64,000 nt of DNA, taken from NCBI GenBank assembly GCA_019119995.1, contig DWVY01000056.1, forward strand, positions 1-64,000, in the 5' to 3' direction. The stretch's first letter is position 1, and each line of letters starts with the position of its first letter. The position numbers and the translations under genes were made by a program. Below the pieces are notes generated by a model. That model was not told the origin of the DNA. It worked only from the letters and a program-made list of their open reading frames with translations, and did no database searches. Below, in pieces: positions 16,157-24,733 of the stretch. The stretch comes from Candidatus Mediterraneibacter faecavium. Lineage in GTDB: Bacteria; Bacillota; Clostridia; Lachnospirales; Lachnospiraceae.

Positions 16157-16185
16157 GTGACATTTGTCACATTCCTTTGTGACAC
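16157..16185. promoter_or_regulatory. Putative response-regulator binding sites (GTGACA/TGTCAC)
   Basis: GTGACATTTGTCAC (16157-16170) is a 6-2-6 inverted repeat, and a third half-site GTGACA starts at 16179, exactly 22 bp after the first. The cluster lies between the divergent two-component and ABC operons, just upstream of the kinase promoter. Binding by the NarL-type regulator is inference from position. Confidence 0.55.
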
Positions 16186-16296
16186 GATGCACTACAGAAA
16201 TAAATAAGCCTGCGGTATCATAAATACAACGGTTAGGCAGTGCAAAGCAGGGCGCACGGAACCGTTGCGCAGTTAAGATATGACAGGAGGAGCGGT

Positions 16297-17226
16297 ATGA
16301 TCAAAATAGAAAATCTCGTAAAACGGTACGGCGACGTAGTCGCACTGGATCATTTTAATTTGGATGTAAAAGAAGGAGAGATCTTCGGACTTCTCGGGCC
16401 GAACGGTTCCGGAAAGACGACGGCGATCAACTGTATGCTCGCACTCTTGAAGTACGACAGAGGCAGTATCCGGATCATGGGGCAGGAGATGGCGCCGGAC
16501 AATTATGACGTGAAACGCCAGATCGGGATCGTCATGCAGGACGTGGCGGTTTTTGAAGAACTGAGCGTGTACGAAAATATTGATTATTTCTGCAGTCTGT
16601 ACATAAAGGACAAGAACCGGAGAAAAGAACTGGTGGAGGAAGCGATCCGGTTTGTCGGGCTGGAGGACTACAGAAAGACATATCCGAAGAAACTTTCCGG
16701 CGGGCTGCTCCGGCGCCTGAACATCGCCTGCGGGATCGCCCATAAGCCAAAACTCATCATACTGGACGAACCTACGGTCGCGGTAGATCCCCAGAGCAGG
16801 AATAAGATACTGGAGGGGATCTGTGAATTGAACCGGCAGGGCTCGACCATCATATACACTTCTCATTATATGGAAGAGGTGGAGCAGATCTGTACGAGGA
16901 TCGCCGTTATGGATCACGGCAGGAGCATTGCCGTGGGAACAAAGGAAGAGCTGAAGAGTATGATCAAGACCGGGGAGACCGTGACGATCGAAGCGGTCAT
17001 CCTGGGGGCGGATGATCTGGCGGATCTCAGGAACCTTCCCCATGTATTTGACGTGAAATACGAAGATCAGCGGCTTATTGTGAGATGTACAGGTGCAAAG
17101 AACAATCTGATCAATATCTTAAGCTGCCTTCAGGAGAAGGATATTCCATTCGGCAGGGTATTCTCGGAACTGCCGACACTCAACGACGTGTTTCTTGAAA
17201 TTACGGGAAAGCAGTTGAGAGATTAG
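16297..17226 (+). CDS. ABC-2 exporter ATP-binding protein
   Basis: This 309-aa ATPase has Walker A GPNGSGKTT, Q-loop VMQDVAVFEELSV, signature LSGGLLRR and Walker B LIILDEPTVAVDP. A C-terminal domain of about 90 residues is typical of drug or antibiotic exporters of the CcmA/DrrA type. The start at 16297 has AGGAGG 7 bp upstream; an in-frame ATG at 16240 lacks one. An 8-bp inverted repeat (CAACGGTT at 16227, AACCGTTG at 16260) occupies the leader. It forms an operon with two permeases downstream and is probably switched by the divergent two-component system. Confidence 0.9.
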   Translation: MIKIENLVKRYGDVVALDHFNLDVKEGEIFGLLGPNGSGKTTAINCMLALLKYDRGSIRIMGQEMAPDNYDVKRQIGIVMQDVAVFEELSVYENIDYFCSLYIKDKNRRKELVEEAIRFVGLEDYRKTYPKKLSGGLLRRLNIACGIAHKPKLIILDEPTVAVDPQSRNKILEGICELNRQGSTIIYTSHYMEEVEQICTRIAVMDHGRSIAVGTKEELKSMIKTGETVTIEAVILGADDLADLRNLPHVFDVKYEDQRLIVRCTGAKNNLINILSCLQEKDIPFGRVFSELPTLNDVFLEITGKQLRD

Positions 17227-17238
17227 GAGGGGATAGAT

Positions 17239-18366
17239 ATGCGGGAATTGATAAAATACAGTTTTCTTGCAAAGATCAGGGATCTCAGTCTTGTGTTCTG
17301 GCCGCTTGTGTTTCCTCTTGTCTTGACTACGGCCATGTATTTTTCTATCGGTCAGATGGAAGAATCGGATTTTGAGACAATCCATGCGGCAATCGTGACA
17401 CAGAGCGCGGGAGAAGAGGATGTTTTTCAGGAGTATCTGGAAATGATGGGAGACGACAAAGAAGCTTCGATCAATGTCCGGCCGATGGCAGAAGAAGAGG
17501 CGGTAACCGCACTGGAAAACGGAGATATTGATGGAATTTTTTACAGCGGGGAAGAGCCTTCTCTTACAGTCGGCGGAAAAGGTCTTGCCCAGAGTATCCT
17601 CCAGATGATACTGGAAAGTTATACAGAAGGAAAACAGACGCTGGAAGATGTATCAGAACTACATCCGGAGGGGATGGAAGCAGCCATCCGTCAGATGTCG
17701 GATTACGGATCAGTGACAGAAGATGTGTCTCTCGGCGGACGGACGACGAATACGACAGCACAGTTCTTCTACGCATTGATCGGGATGGCGTGCCTGTACG
17801 GATGCTTCATCGGTTATCAGTCTGCTATGGATCTGCAGGCAAATCTGTCGGCTCTGGCGGCGCGGCGGTGTGTGAGTCCTGTGCACAGGATGCAGTGGAT
17901 CCTTTCCGAGACAGCAGTATCTTTCGGCCTTCATTTTTTTAATATGATCGTCCTTCTGGCATATATGAAATACATTCTCCGGCTGCAGCTTGAAAGTTCT
18001 TACGCGCAAATGCTCCCGGTCGTGATCATCGGCAGTATGATCGGCGTGACAATGGGAATGTTTATTACAAGTATCGGGAAAATGGGGGAAGGTGTGAAGA
18101 TCGGTATTATGATCAGCGTCTCAATGGTGATGAGTTTTCTGGCAGGGCTGATGAATGCAGATATAAAAAATGCGGTGGACAGGAATATACCGCTTCTAAA
18201 CCGGATCAACCCGGCGGCGCTCATATCGGATGCAATGTACTGCCTCAATGTTTATGACGCACCGGTCAGGTTTATGCAGGATATTGCAATTCTGTCAGTG
18301 ATGTGCGTGCTTCTGCTTGCCGGGACATTTCTGATCGTAAGGAGGGAACGCTATGGCAGTATTTAA
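17239..18366 (+). CDS. ABC-2 type permease (first subunit)
   Basis: This 375-aa membrane protein has one N-terminal helix (LVFWPLVFPLVLTTAMYF), a large loop of about 130 residues, then five or six hydrophobic segments, the usual ABC-2 layout. It starts 12 bp after the ATPase gene with GGAGGGG upstream. Its end overlaps the next permease by 14 bp, indicating coupled translation. The substrate is unknown; in such two-component/ABC pairs it is often a peptide antibiotic or membrane-active compound. Confidence 0.85.
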   Translation: MRELIKYSFLAKIRDLSLVFWPLVFPLVLTTAMYFSIGQMEESDFETIHAAIVTQSAGEEDVFQEYLEMMGDDKEASINVRPMAEEEAVTALENGDIDGIFYSGEEPSLTVGGKGLAQSILQMILESYTEGKQTLEDVSELHPEGMEAAIRQMSDYGSVTEDVSLGGRTTNTTAQFFYALIGMACLYGCFIGYQSAMDLQANLSALAARRCVSPVHRMQWILSETAVSFGLHFFNMIVLLAYMKYILRLQLESSYAQMLPVVIIGSMIGVTMGMFITSIGKMGEGVKIGIMISVSMVMSFLAGLMNADIKNAVDRNIPLLNRINPAALISDAMYCLNVYDAPVRFMQDIAILSVMCVLLLAGTFLIVRRERYGSI

Positions 18367-19501
18367 AGCATATATGAGGATCGCAAAGAAGAATATGTGG
18401 ATGATACTGATGTATCTGGGGATCTTTCTCGGGATCACGGTCATGTTCCAGCATTTTGCGGGAAATGAGACCGCGCAGTATACGGCGCAGAGCGTGCCTG
18501 TAGGGATCATTGACGGGGACAGGGAAGAAGCTGCGGAAAGTCTCATCCGCTATATCGGGCGGACGAACGAGATCGTATATCTTGAGGATGACAGGGAAGC
18601 GCTGCAGGAGAATCTGTTTTACCGGAATGTGGAATATATCGTGAGGATCCCGGAGAATTTTATGGAGAAGTGTATCCTCGGGGATGAAAAACTGGAAGTG
18701 ACAACAGTGCCGGGGACTTATTCCGGCTCCTATGTGGAGCAGCAGATCAGTAATTTTATCAATCTTGCCCGGTGTTACGGGGCAGCGGGGTTCACAGAAC
18801 GCGAGATCAGCGAGGCGATGGCGGCAAGGGAGACGGCAAAAGTGGAAATGCTAGATGTGAACGGCAGCGGCGGATCGTATCCTGCCTATGCGTTCTATTA
18901 CCGGTATCTGCCTTACCTGTTTCTGTGCGTCCTCTGTTATGTGATGGGATATATCCTGATGGGATTTCGCAGGGGCAGTCTGCCGGCCCGGATGGCGGCG
19001 TCGGCAGTACCTGCACGCAGACAGAGCATGGAGGGACTTCTGGCAGCAGGCGTTATCGCAATTGTCCTCTGGGGATTCTGCAGTATGATCAGTATCGTCT
19101 TCTATAATGAAGATTTCCTCGGCAGCGGCAAAGTGACATGGTATCTGCTCAACTCCTTTGTCATGCTGCTGTCAGCCCTGGCGCTATCATATCTGGTCGG
19201 GAGCCTTGTGAAGACGTCCAACGCGCTGAGCGGCATTGTGAATATCCTGTCGCTCGGGATGTGCTTCGCGTGCGGAGTATTTGTGGAGATGGATCTGCTG
19301 AGCAGCAGTGTGAAAAGAGCGGCACAGTTCCTCCCGGTGTACTGGTATGAGACGGCGAATGAGATACTGATGGATTACGGAGAAATCCCGGGTGATATCA
19401 GGAACCGGCTTGCTGGAGCGATCGGAATACAGCTTGTATTTGCTGCGGCATTTGTGTGTGTGACGCTGGCAGTGGCAAAGAAGAGACAAAGGAGCTCCTG
19501 A
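18353..19501 (+). CDS. ABC-2 type permease (second subunit)
   Basis: This 382-aa protein has an N-terminal helix (MILMYLGIFLGITVMFQHF), an outside loop to about residue 175, and a cluster of hydrophobic helices to the C-terminus. The YhgE/ABC-2 style loop begins SVPVGIIDGD. GGAGG lies just before the ATG inside the previous gene. Together with the preceding permease it would form the membrane channel driven by the ATPase at 16297. Confidence 0.85.
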   Translation: MAVFKAYMRIAKKNMWMILMYLGIFLGITVMFQHFAGNETAQYTAQSVPVGIIDGDREEAAESLIRYIGRTNEIVYLEDDREALQENLFYRNVEYIVRIPENFMEKCILGDEKLEVTTVPGTYSGSYVEQQISNFINLARCYGAAGFTEREISEAMAARETAKVEMLDVNGSGGSYPAYAFYYRYLPYLFLCVLCYVMGYILMGFRRGSLPARMAASAVPARRQSMEGLLAAGVIAIVLWGFCSMISIVFYNEDFLGSGKVTWYLLNSFVMLLSALALSYLVGSLVKTSNALSGIVNILSLGMCFACGVFVEMDLLSSSVKRAAQFLPVYWYETANEILMDYGEIPGDIRNRLAGAIGIQLVFAAAFVCVTLAVAKKRQRSS

Positions 19502-19537
19502 TATTTTGCCGGACGCCCTAAAAAATTTCTGCAGTAC

Positions 19538-19567
19538 TTGACTTCTGACGTCCTTTTCCTTTATTCT
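19538..19567 (+). promoter_or_regulatory. Promoter of the PurF-like gene
   Basis: TTGACT at 19538-19543 and TATTCT at 19562-19567 are 18 bp apart. This leaves a leader of about 100 nt before the start codon. Confidence 0.55.
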
Positions 19568-19597
19568 TAATGAGGTGAATATTGACAAGCTGTAGAT

Positions 19598-19628
19598 ACG
19601 GCAGGGCAGCGGCGGGCTGTCCTGTCGT
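19598..19628 (+). other. Leader hairpin upstream of the PurF-like gene
   Basis: A 13-bp stem, ACGGCAGGGCAGC with GCTGTCCTGTCGT (two G-U pairs) and a 5-nt loop, sits in the 5' leader. There is no T-run, so it is not a simple terminator. It does not resemble a purine riboswitch core. Confidence 0.5.
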
Positions 19629-19675
19629 TGTTGAGCGTAAGCACATAATTACAAGCAATCTGAAGGAGGACAAAA

Positions 19676-21088
19676 ATGGGCGGTTTTTTTGGCGTTGCAT
19701 CGAAGCATGACTGTGTACTGGAGCTTTTTTACGGAGTGGATTATCATTCCCACCTCGGAACAAGAAGAGGAGGAATGGCGGTCTACGGAAAAGACGGTTT
19801 CAGCCGAGCGATCCACAATATAGAGAATTCCCCGTTCCGTACGAAATTTGAAAGGGATGTGGAGGAACTGAAAGGAAATTTAGGCATCGGCTGTATCTCG
19901 GACTATGAGCCGCAGCCCCTGCTCCTGCAGTCACATCTGGGAAGCTTTGCCATTACGACGATCGGCAAGATCAACAATCAGGAAGAGATCCTGGAGAAAG
20001 CGTATAAGGACGGGAGGACTCATTTCCTTGAGATGAGCGGCGGGCAGATCAATGCTACGGAGCTGATCGGCTCCCTGATCTGCCGCAAGGGCACTATCGA
20101 AGAAGGGATCCGGTATGCGCAGGAGATGGTGGACGGTTCCCTGAGCGTCCTGATCATGACAAAGGACGGCATCTATGCGGCGAGAGACTTGAAGGGCAGG
20201 ACCCCGGTCGTTATAGGAAAGAAAGAAGACGCTTACTGCGTATCGTTTGAAAACTTTGCTTATCTGAACCTCGGATACAGCCATGACCGTGAGCTGGGCC
20301 CCGGCGAGATCGCCTACATCACGCCTGAGAGCGTGGAGACTCTTGTACAGCCCCGGGATGAGATGAAGATCTGCTCTTTCCTGTGGGTTTACTACGGGTA
20401 TCCGACTTCTTCCTATGAGGGGGTCAATGTAGAGGAGATGCGTTACCGCTGCGGAAGCATGCTGGCGAAGAGGGACGGAGACTCTGTCCATCCGGATATC
20501 GTGGCGGGAGTGCCGGATTCCGGTGTGGCGCATGCCATCGGATATGCAAATGAGTCGGGGATCCCGTATGCGAGACCGTTTATCAAGTATACGCCTACAT
20601 GGCCCAGATCTTTCATGCCGACAAACCAGAGCCAGAGAGATCTGATCGCAAGGATGAAGCTGATCCCTGTGCAGGCGCTCATAGAGAATAAGAAGATGCT
20701 GCTTATCGACGATTCGATCGTACGGGGCACACAGCTTCGGGAGACGACGGAATTCCTCTACCGGAGCGGCGCAAAGGAAGTCCATGTGCGCCCGGCGTGT
20801 CCGCCTCTTGTATACGGCTGCAAATATCTGAACTTCTCCCGTTCCAAGTCGGATATGGAACTGATCACCAGGCGCGTGATCCGGGAGCAGGAGGGAGACA
20901 ACTGTCCGGAAGAAGTACTTGAGGAATACACAGATCCGGATTCCTGCAGATACGCGAAGATGATCGAGGAGATCAGAAGGATCCAGAACTTTACGACGCT
21001 GAGATTCCACAGACTGGACGACCTTCTGGCGTCCATCGGTATTGAACCGTGCAAGGTATGTACGTACTGCTTCAGCGGAAAGGAATAA
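19676..21088 (+). CDS. Amidophosphoribosyltransferase-like protein lacking the N-terminal Cys
   Basis: This 470-aa protein has a glutamine-amidotransferase class II domain followed by a phosphoribosyltransferase domain with the PRPP motif LLIDDSIVRGTQLRETT. A Cys-rich C-terminus (CKVCTYC) is compatible with the Fe-S ligands of Bacillus-type PurF. True PurF starts MCG with Cys as glutaminase nucleophile after processing; here the start is MGGFFGVAS, with Gly at that place and no Cys before residue 13. The AGGAGG site fixes the start, so this is not a mis-called N-terminus. It may use free ammonia, or do something other than purine synthesis. No pur genes adjoin it. Confidence 0.85.
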   Translation: MGGFFGVASKHDCVLELFYGVDYHSHLGTRRGGMAVYGKDGFSRAIHNIENSPFRTKFERDVEELKGNLGIGCISDYEPQPLLLQSHLGSFAITTIGKINNQEEILEKAYKDGRTHFLEMSGGQINATELIGSLICRKGTIEEGIRYAQEMVDGSLSVLIMTKDGIYAARDLKGRTPVVIGKKEDAYCVSFENFAYLNLGYSHDRELGPGEIAYITPESVETLVQPRDEMKICSFLWVYYGYPTSSYEGVNVEEMRYRCGSMLAKRDGDSVHPDIVAGVPDSGVAHAIGYANESGIPYARPFIKYTPTWPRSFMPTNQSQRDLIARMKLIPVQALIENKKMLLIDDSIVRGTQLRETTEFLYRSGAKEVHVRPACPPLVYGCKYLNFSRSKSDMELITRRVIREQEGDNCPEEVLEEYTDPDSCRYAKMIEEIRRIQNFTTLRFHRLDDLLASIGIEPCKVCTYCFSGKE

Positions 21089-21205
21089 AACCCTTACAGA
21101 ATGCCCGACAGAACGCGGTCACGGACTGCGGCTGCCGGGCAGTGCTGTGTATGTATTTGCCTATGTATGAAAGAGAAATGCAGAAGAAATCCGGAGAATG
21201 AAAGT

Positions 21206-22588
21206 ATGAACAGAAAACGAAATCAGAATGCGCTCGGAATAGAATGGGGGACGTTCTATAAGACGGTTATCGGACTTGTCGTGCCCATGGCGCTCCAGAA
21301 TCTGATCAACGTAGGAGTCACGGCGGCTGATGTCGTCATGCTCGGCGCGGTGGGTGAGACGGCTCTTTCGGGAGCATCCCTTGCAGGACAGGTGCAGTAT
21401 ATCATGACCCTGTTCCTCTTCGGACTCACCTCCGGAGCCACAGTCCTGACAGCGCAGTACTGGGGAAAGGGAGACAGAGAGACGATCGAGAAGATCCTCG
21501 GCATGACAGTAAAAGCGGCGGTTCTTGTGACGGCTCTGTTTACAGTGGCAGCGCTTGCGGTGCCTTCACTGTTGATGCAGATCTTCACTTCAGATCCGGC
21601 TGTGATCGCAGAGGGAGTAAAGTATCTGCGTATTGTCGCATTTACCTATATCATGATCGGAGTGACGCAGGCATACCTCTATGTTATGCGCAGCGTGGAG
21701 CGGGTAGTAGTGGCGACAGTGGTGTATCTCTGCTCTCTGCTCTGCAATATTGTGATGAACTCCATATTCATTTTCGGCCTGTTCGGCCTGCCGGCAATGG
21801 GAGTCTCCGGCGCGGCGCTGGGAACTCTGTGCGCACGTATCCTTGAAGTGATATTGACGGCAGGATATGCGCGGCTGTTTAATAAGGAGATCAAGCTCCG
21901 TCCGAAATATATCCTGCACACGGACAGGACGCTGTTTGGCGACTTTATGAAATATGCCCTTCCGGTCGTCGCAAACGAAGTAATGTGGGGGATGGGAACT
22001 GCCGCCAATACAGCGATCCTGGGACATCTGGGAAGCGCGGCCGTGGCGGCAAACTCCGTGGCGCAGGTGGCAAGACAGCTTGCAACGGTAGTATCTTTCG
22101 GCCTGTCCAGCGCGGCGGCGATCTATCTTGGCAAGACCATCGGGGAGAAGAAACTGGAGCATGCCCGCGCCTATGCGAAGCGCTTTATCCTGCTCAGCCT
22201 GGTCATGGGCCTTTTGGGCGGGCTGGTCATACTGGCAGTATCAGGACCTGCGGCAGCGGCGCTTTCGCTTACAGATACAGCGAAAGGATACCTGCGGATC
22301 ATGTTCTTTGTCATGTCCTACTTTGTGGTCGCACAGGCATTTAACACGACCATGGTGGTAGGGATCTTCCGCTCGGGAGGAGATACCCGCTTCGGGCTGA
22401 TCATGGATGTGAGCACCATGTGGGGATGTTCGATCCTGCTCGGATTTATAGCGGCGTTTGTCCTGAAACTGAGCGTGCCGGCTGTATATGTGATCCTGAT
22501 GAGCGACGAGATCATCAAGATCCCGATCTCACTGTGGCGGTACCGGAGTTTTAAGTGGCTCAAAGACGTGACAAGGGCGGAAGTTTGA
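21206..22588 (+). CDS. MATE-family multidrug efflux transporter
   Basis: A 460-aa integral membrane protein with two homologous six-helix halves. Family features include PMALQNLINVGVTAADVVMLG near the N-terminus and a second-half PVVANEVMWGMG. I start it at 21206, where CCGGAGAA stands 9 bp upstream; the frame is open from 21101 but that adds Cys/Arg-rich residues foreign to the family. It exchanges drugs or metabolites for Na+ or H+. It follows the PurF-like gene by 118 bp without a visible terminator. Confidence 0.9.
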   Translation: MNRKRNQNALGIEWGTFYKTVIGLVVPMALQNLINVGVTAADVVMLGAVGETALSGASLAGQVQYIMTLFLFGLTSGATVLTAQYWGKGDRETIEKILGMTVKAAVLVTALFTVAALAVPSLLMQIFTSDPAVIAEGVKYLRIVAFTYIMIGVTQAYLYVMRSVERVVVATVVYLCSLLCNIVMNSIFIFGLFGLPAMGVSGAALGTLCARILEVILTAGYARLFNKEIKLRPKYILHTDRTLFGDFMKYALPVVANEVMWGMGTAANTAILGHLGSAAVAANSVAQVARQLATVVSFGLSSAAAIYLGKTIGEKKLEHARAYAKRFILLSLVMGLLGGLVILAVSGPAAAALSLTDTAKGYLRIMFFVMSYFVVAQAFNTTMVVGIFRSGGDTRFGLIMDVSTMWGCSILLGFIAAFVLKLSVPAVYVILMSDEIIKIPISLWRYRSFKWLKDVTRAEV

Positions 22589-22634
22589 ACTGTAACTTTG
22601 AAACCGACAAAAGTCGAAAACCTGATTTAAAATA

Positions 22635-22664
22635 TGTACAAAAGCAGCTGTAGTGTGGTATACT
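22635..22664 (+). promoter_or_regulatory. Promoter of the Mrp-type gene
   Basis: TATACT at 22659-22664 is a good -10 box. The -35 (TGTACA at 22635-22640, 18-bp spacer) is poor, suggesting a need for activation or weak expression. Confidence 0.5.
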
Positions 22665-22679
22665 GACTGATGTGGCGGA

Positions 22680-22700
22680 TTCTGACAGTCTCTGTCAGAA
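22680..22700. promoter_or_regulatory. Perfect 9-3-9 inverted repeat in the Mrp leader
   Basis: TTCTGACAG at 22680-22688 and CTGTCAGAA at 22692-22700 flank TCT. It begins 15 bp after the -10 box and ends before the ribosome-binding site. It could be a repressor operator or an RNA hairpin; without a T-run it is not a terminator. Confidence 0.6.
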
Positions 22701-22731
22701 CAAGTCTTAGAAAGAAAGAAGGTTATTAATC

Positions 22732-23565
22732 ATGGCAGAAGAACAGAATACAAATGAATGTACAGAAGAATCCTGTGCAGGCTGTGCTCATGCAGATACG
22801 TGCAGCAGCAAGAAGACAGACTTCCGCGAGCCGGCGAATATGTACTCTTCGATCAAGAAAGTGATCGGAGTGGTCAGCGGCAAGGGCGGAGTCGGGAAAT
22901 CGCTTGTGACAGCGTCTCTTGCGAGAATGATGCGGGAGAAAGGATATAATGTCGGTATCCTTGACGCAGACATCACGGGTCCGTCTATCCCGAAGATGTA
23001 CGGCGTACACACGAAGGCAGCGGCTACAGCAGAGAATAATATCCTCCCGTGTACGGCAAAGGACGGCACAAAGATCATGTCTGTCAATCTGCTCCTTGAG
23101 GACGAGTCGGCTCCGGTCATCTGGAGAGGACCGATCATTGCCAGCGTTGTGAAGCAGTTCTGGACAGATGTAATGTGGGGAGATCTCGATTATCTCTTCG
23201 TTGATATGCCTCCGGGAACAGGCGACGTACCGTTGACGGTGTTCCAGTCTCTTCCGGTAGACGGAGTAGTTATCGTTACTTCACCGCAGGATCTTGTACA
23301 GATGATCGTGAAGAAAGCGGCGAACATGGCGGAACAGATGAATATCCCGGTGCTCGGCATCGTGGAGAACTACAGCTATGTGAAATGTCCGGACTGCGGC
23401 AGAGAGATCAAGGTATTCGGCGAGAGCAATATCGAAGAGATCGCGGCAGAGATGGGCGTGCCGGTGCTCGGAAAGATGCCGATCGATATGGATCTGGCCA
23501 GGGCAGTTGAGGAAGAGCGCTTCTATGAAGTGACGAATCCATATATGAATGATGCAGAGCTTTAA
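22732..23565 (+). CDS. Mrp/NBP35-type P-loop ATPase, Fe-S cluster carrier
   Basis: This 277-aa protein has an N-terminal Cys motif (CTEESCAGCAHADTC), the deviant Walker A GKGGVGKS and the switch motif DADITGPSIPKMYG. DMPPGTGD and a C-terminal CPDC pair, the bridging cluster ligands of Mrp/ApbC/NBP35, are also present. Members bind and transfer [4Fe-4S] clusters in the cytosol. It is a single gene with its own promoter, a striking palindrome in the leader and a strong terminator, so its expression seems individually controlled. Confidence 0.92.
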   Translation: MAEEQNTNECTEESCAGCAHADTCSSKKTDFREPANMYSSIKKVIGVVSGKGGVGKSLVTASLARMMREKGYNVGILDADITGPSIPKMYGVHTKAAATAENNILPCTAKDGTKIMSVNLLLEDESAPVIWRGPIIASVVKQFWTDVMWGDLDYLFVDMPPGTGDVPLTVFQSLPVDGVVIVTSPQDLVQMIVKKAANMAEQMNIPVLGIVENYSYVKCPDCGREIKVFGESNIEEIAAEMGVPVLGKMPIDMDLARAVEEERFYEVTNPYMNDAEL

Positions 23566-23601
23566 GGCAGTGTAATGATGCCTTGAGACAGAAGGCTTCA
23601 G

Positions 23602-23650
23602 CCTGCAGCAAACAGTAAAGATACAGATTACAGTTTGTCTGCAGGTTTTT
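23602..23650 (+). terminator. Intrinsic terminator after the Mrp-type gene
   Basis: CCTGCAG plus CAAAC pairs, with a one-base bulge, with GTTTGTCTGCAGG, followed by TTTTTT. It lies 37 bp after the stop. Confidence 0.85.
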
Positions 23651-23710
23651 TGCACTCAGTCACTCTAGTGCGGGCTGTGCCGCTGTTTCTATGGGACAGG
23701 AGGAGATTAT

Positions 23711-24703
23711 TTGACAGGCGAGAAGATACTTTTGTGGCAGGATGGAGAGTACCATTATCCTGCAGCATACGGCTTTGTACCGTTTTTGACCAGCTATATC
23801 CATGAAGACAAGGATGTCCATCCGGGCATGATCGTTGTGCCGGGAGGAGCATACCGCAATGCATCCCCGTCGGAGGGGCATCTTCCGGCCGAGGAATTCT
23901 ACCGCGCCGGTTATAATGTGTTTGTGCTGGCTTATACAGTAAATCTTTTGGATGAGCCGCTGAAACTGCAGCCGCTCAATGACATTTCACGCGCAGTACG
24001 CATGATCCGAAAGAATGCAGACACGTATTCGGTCGATCCGGAGCAAATCGCACTGTGCGGATTTTCGGCAGGAGGACATCTCTGCGCAAGTCTGTGCGTG
24101 CATTTCGGAGATATCGCGGATCAGGATCCGGAGTATCAGGCGGTATCCAACCGTCCGGATGCAGCGATCCTGTCGTACCCGGTGATCACATCCGGAGAAT
24201 ACGCGCACAGGGATTCCATGACCGCACTGCTGGGCAGTGAGCCGACAGTGGAAGAACTGGAATACATGTCGCTGGAAAAGCATGTGACGGCGGAAACTCC
24301 GCCTTGTTTCCTGTGGCAGACCGTGACGGACGCTACGGTCCCTGTGGAGAACAGCTATCTCTTTGCAGAGGCGTGCAGAAGAAACGGGGTCTGCTTCGCA
24401 CATCACGTATTTTCGGAAGGCGTGCATGGGATGTCAGTGGCCACGGAACAGTGGCTGGAGAGAGAATTCGGAGTTCCTTACACCCTGGAACAGATCCGGA
24501 TGCTGGCAGATGCCGTTTCCAGAGGAAAAACGTCTTATCCGCAGGAAAAGGGCGCGGAGATACTTTCGGATTTCGGGCTGGACGGAAAGAAAAAGGAAAA
24601 ATGGACGCCCGGACAAAAAGCGGCGATCCACGATACTCTGAAAGAAGTAGGAATATGGCCTCAGCTTGCTGAAGAATGGCTGAATAAAATATGGAAGAAA
24701 TGA
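23711..24703 (+). CDS. Alpha/beta hydrolase esterase (BD-FAE/acetylxylan esterase-like)
   Basis: This 330-aa protein has an N-terminal oxyanion motif VVPGGAYRNASPSEG, nucleophile elbow GFSAGGH, and a late Asp/His pair (TVTDATVPVENS and EGVHGMS). The start is TTG at 23711: GACAGGAGGAG lies 8 bp upstream and no ATG fits. Without a signal peptide it is cytoplasmic. Likely a carbohydrate or short-chain ester deacylase. The last 60 residues form a charged tail beyond the usual core (KKEKWTPGQKAAIHDTL). It is 30 bp from the phosphatase gene. Confidence 0.85.
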   Translation: MTGEKILLWQDGEYHYPAAYGFVPFLTSYIHEDKDVHPGMIVVPGGAYRNASPSEGHLPAEEFYRAGYNVFVLAYTVNLLDEPLKLQPLNDISRAVRMIRKNADTYSVDPEQIALCGFSAGGHLCASLCVHFGDIADQDPEYQAVSNRPDAAILSYPVITSGEYAHRDSMTALLGSEPTVEELEYMSLEKHVTAETPPCFLWQTVTDATVPVENSYLFAEACRRNGVCFAHHVFSEGVHGMSVATEQWLEREFGVPYTLEQIRMLADAVSRGKTSYPQEKGAEILSDFGLDGKKKEKWTPGQKAAIHDTLKEVGIWPQLAEEWLNKIWKK

Positions 24704-24733
24704 CATCAGTAACAGGCACAAAGGAGAAAGAAA

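Noticed and set aside
19598-19628. Hairpin before the PurF-like gene considered as purine riboswitch or attenuator
   Set aside because: Single stem without the three-way junction of a purine aptamer and without a T-run.
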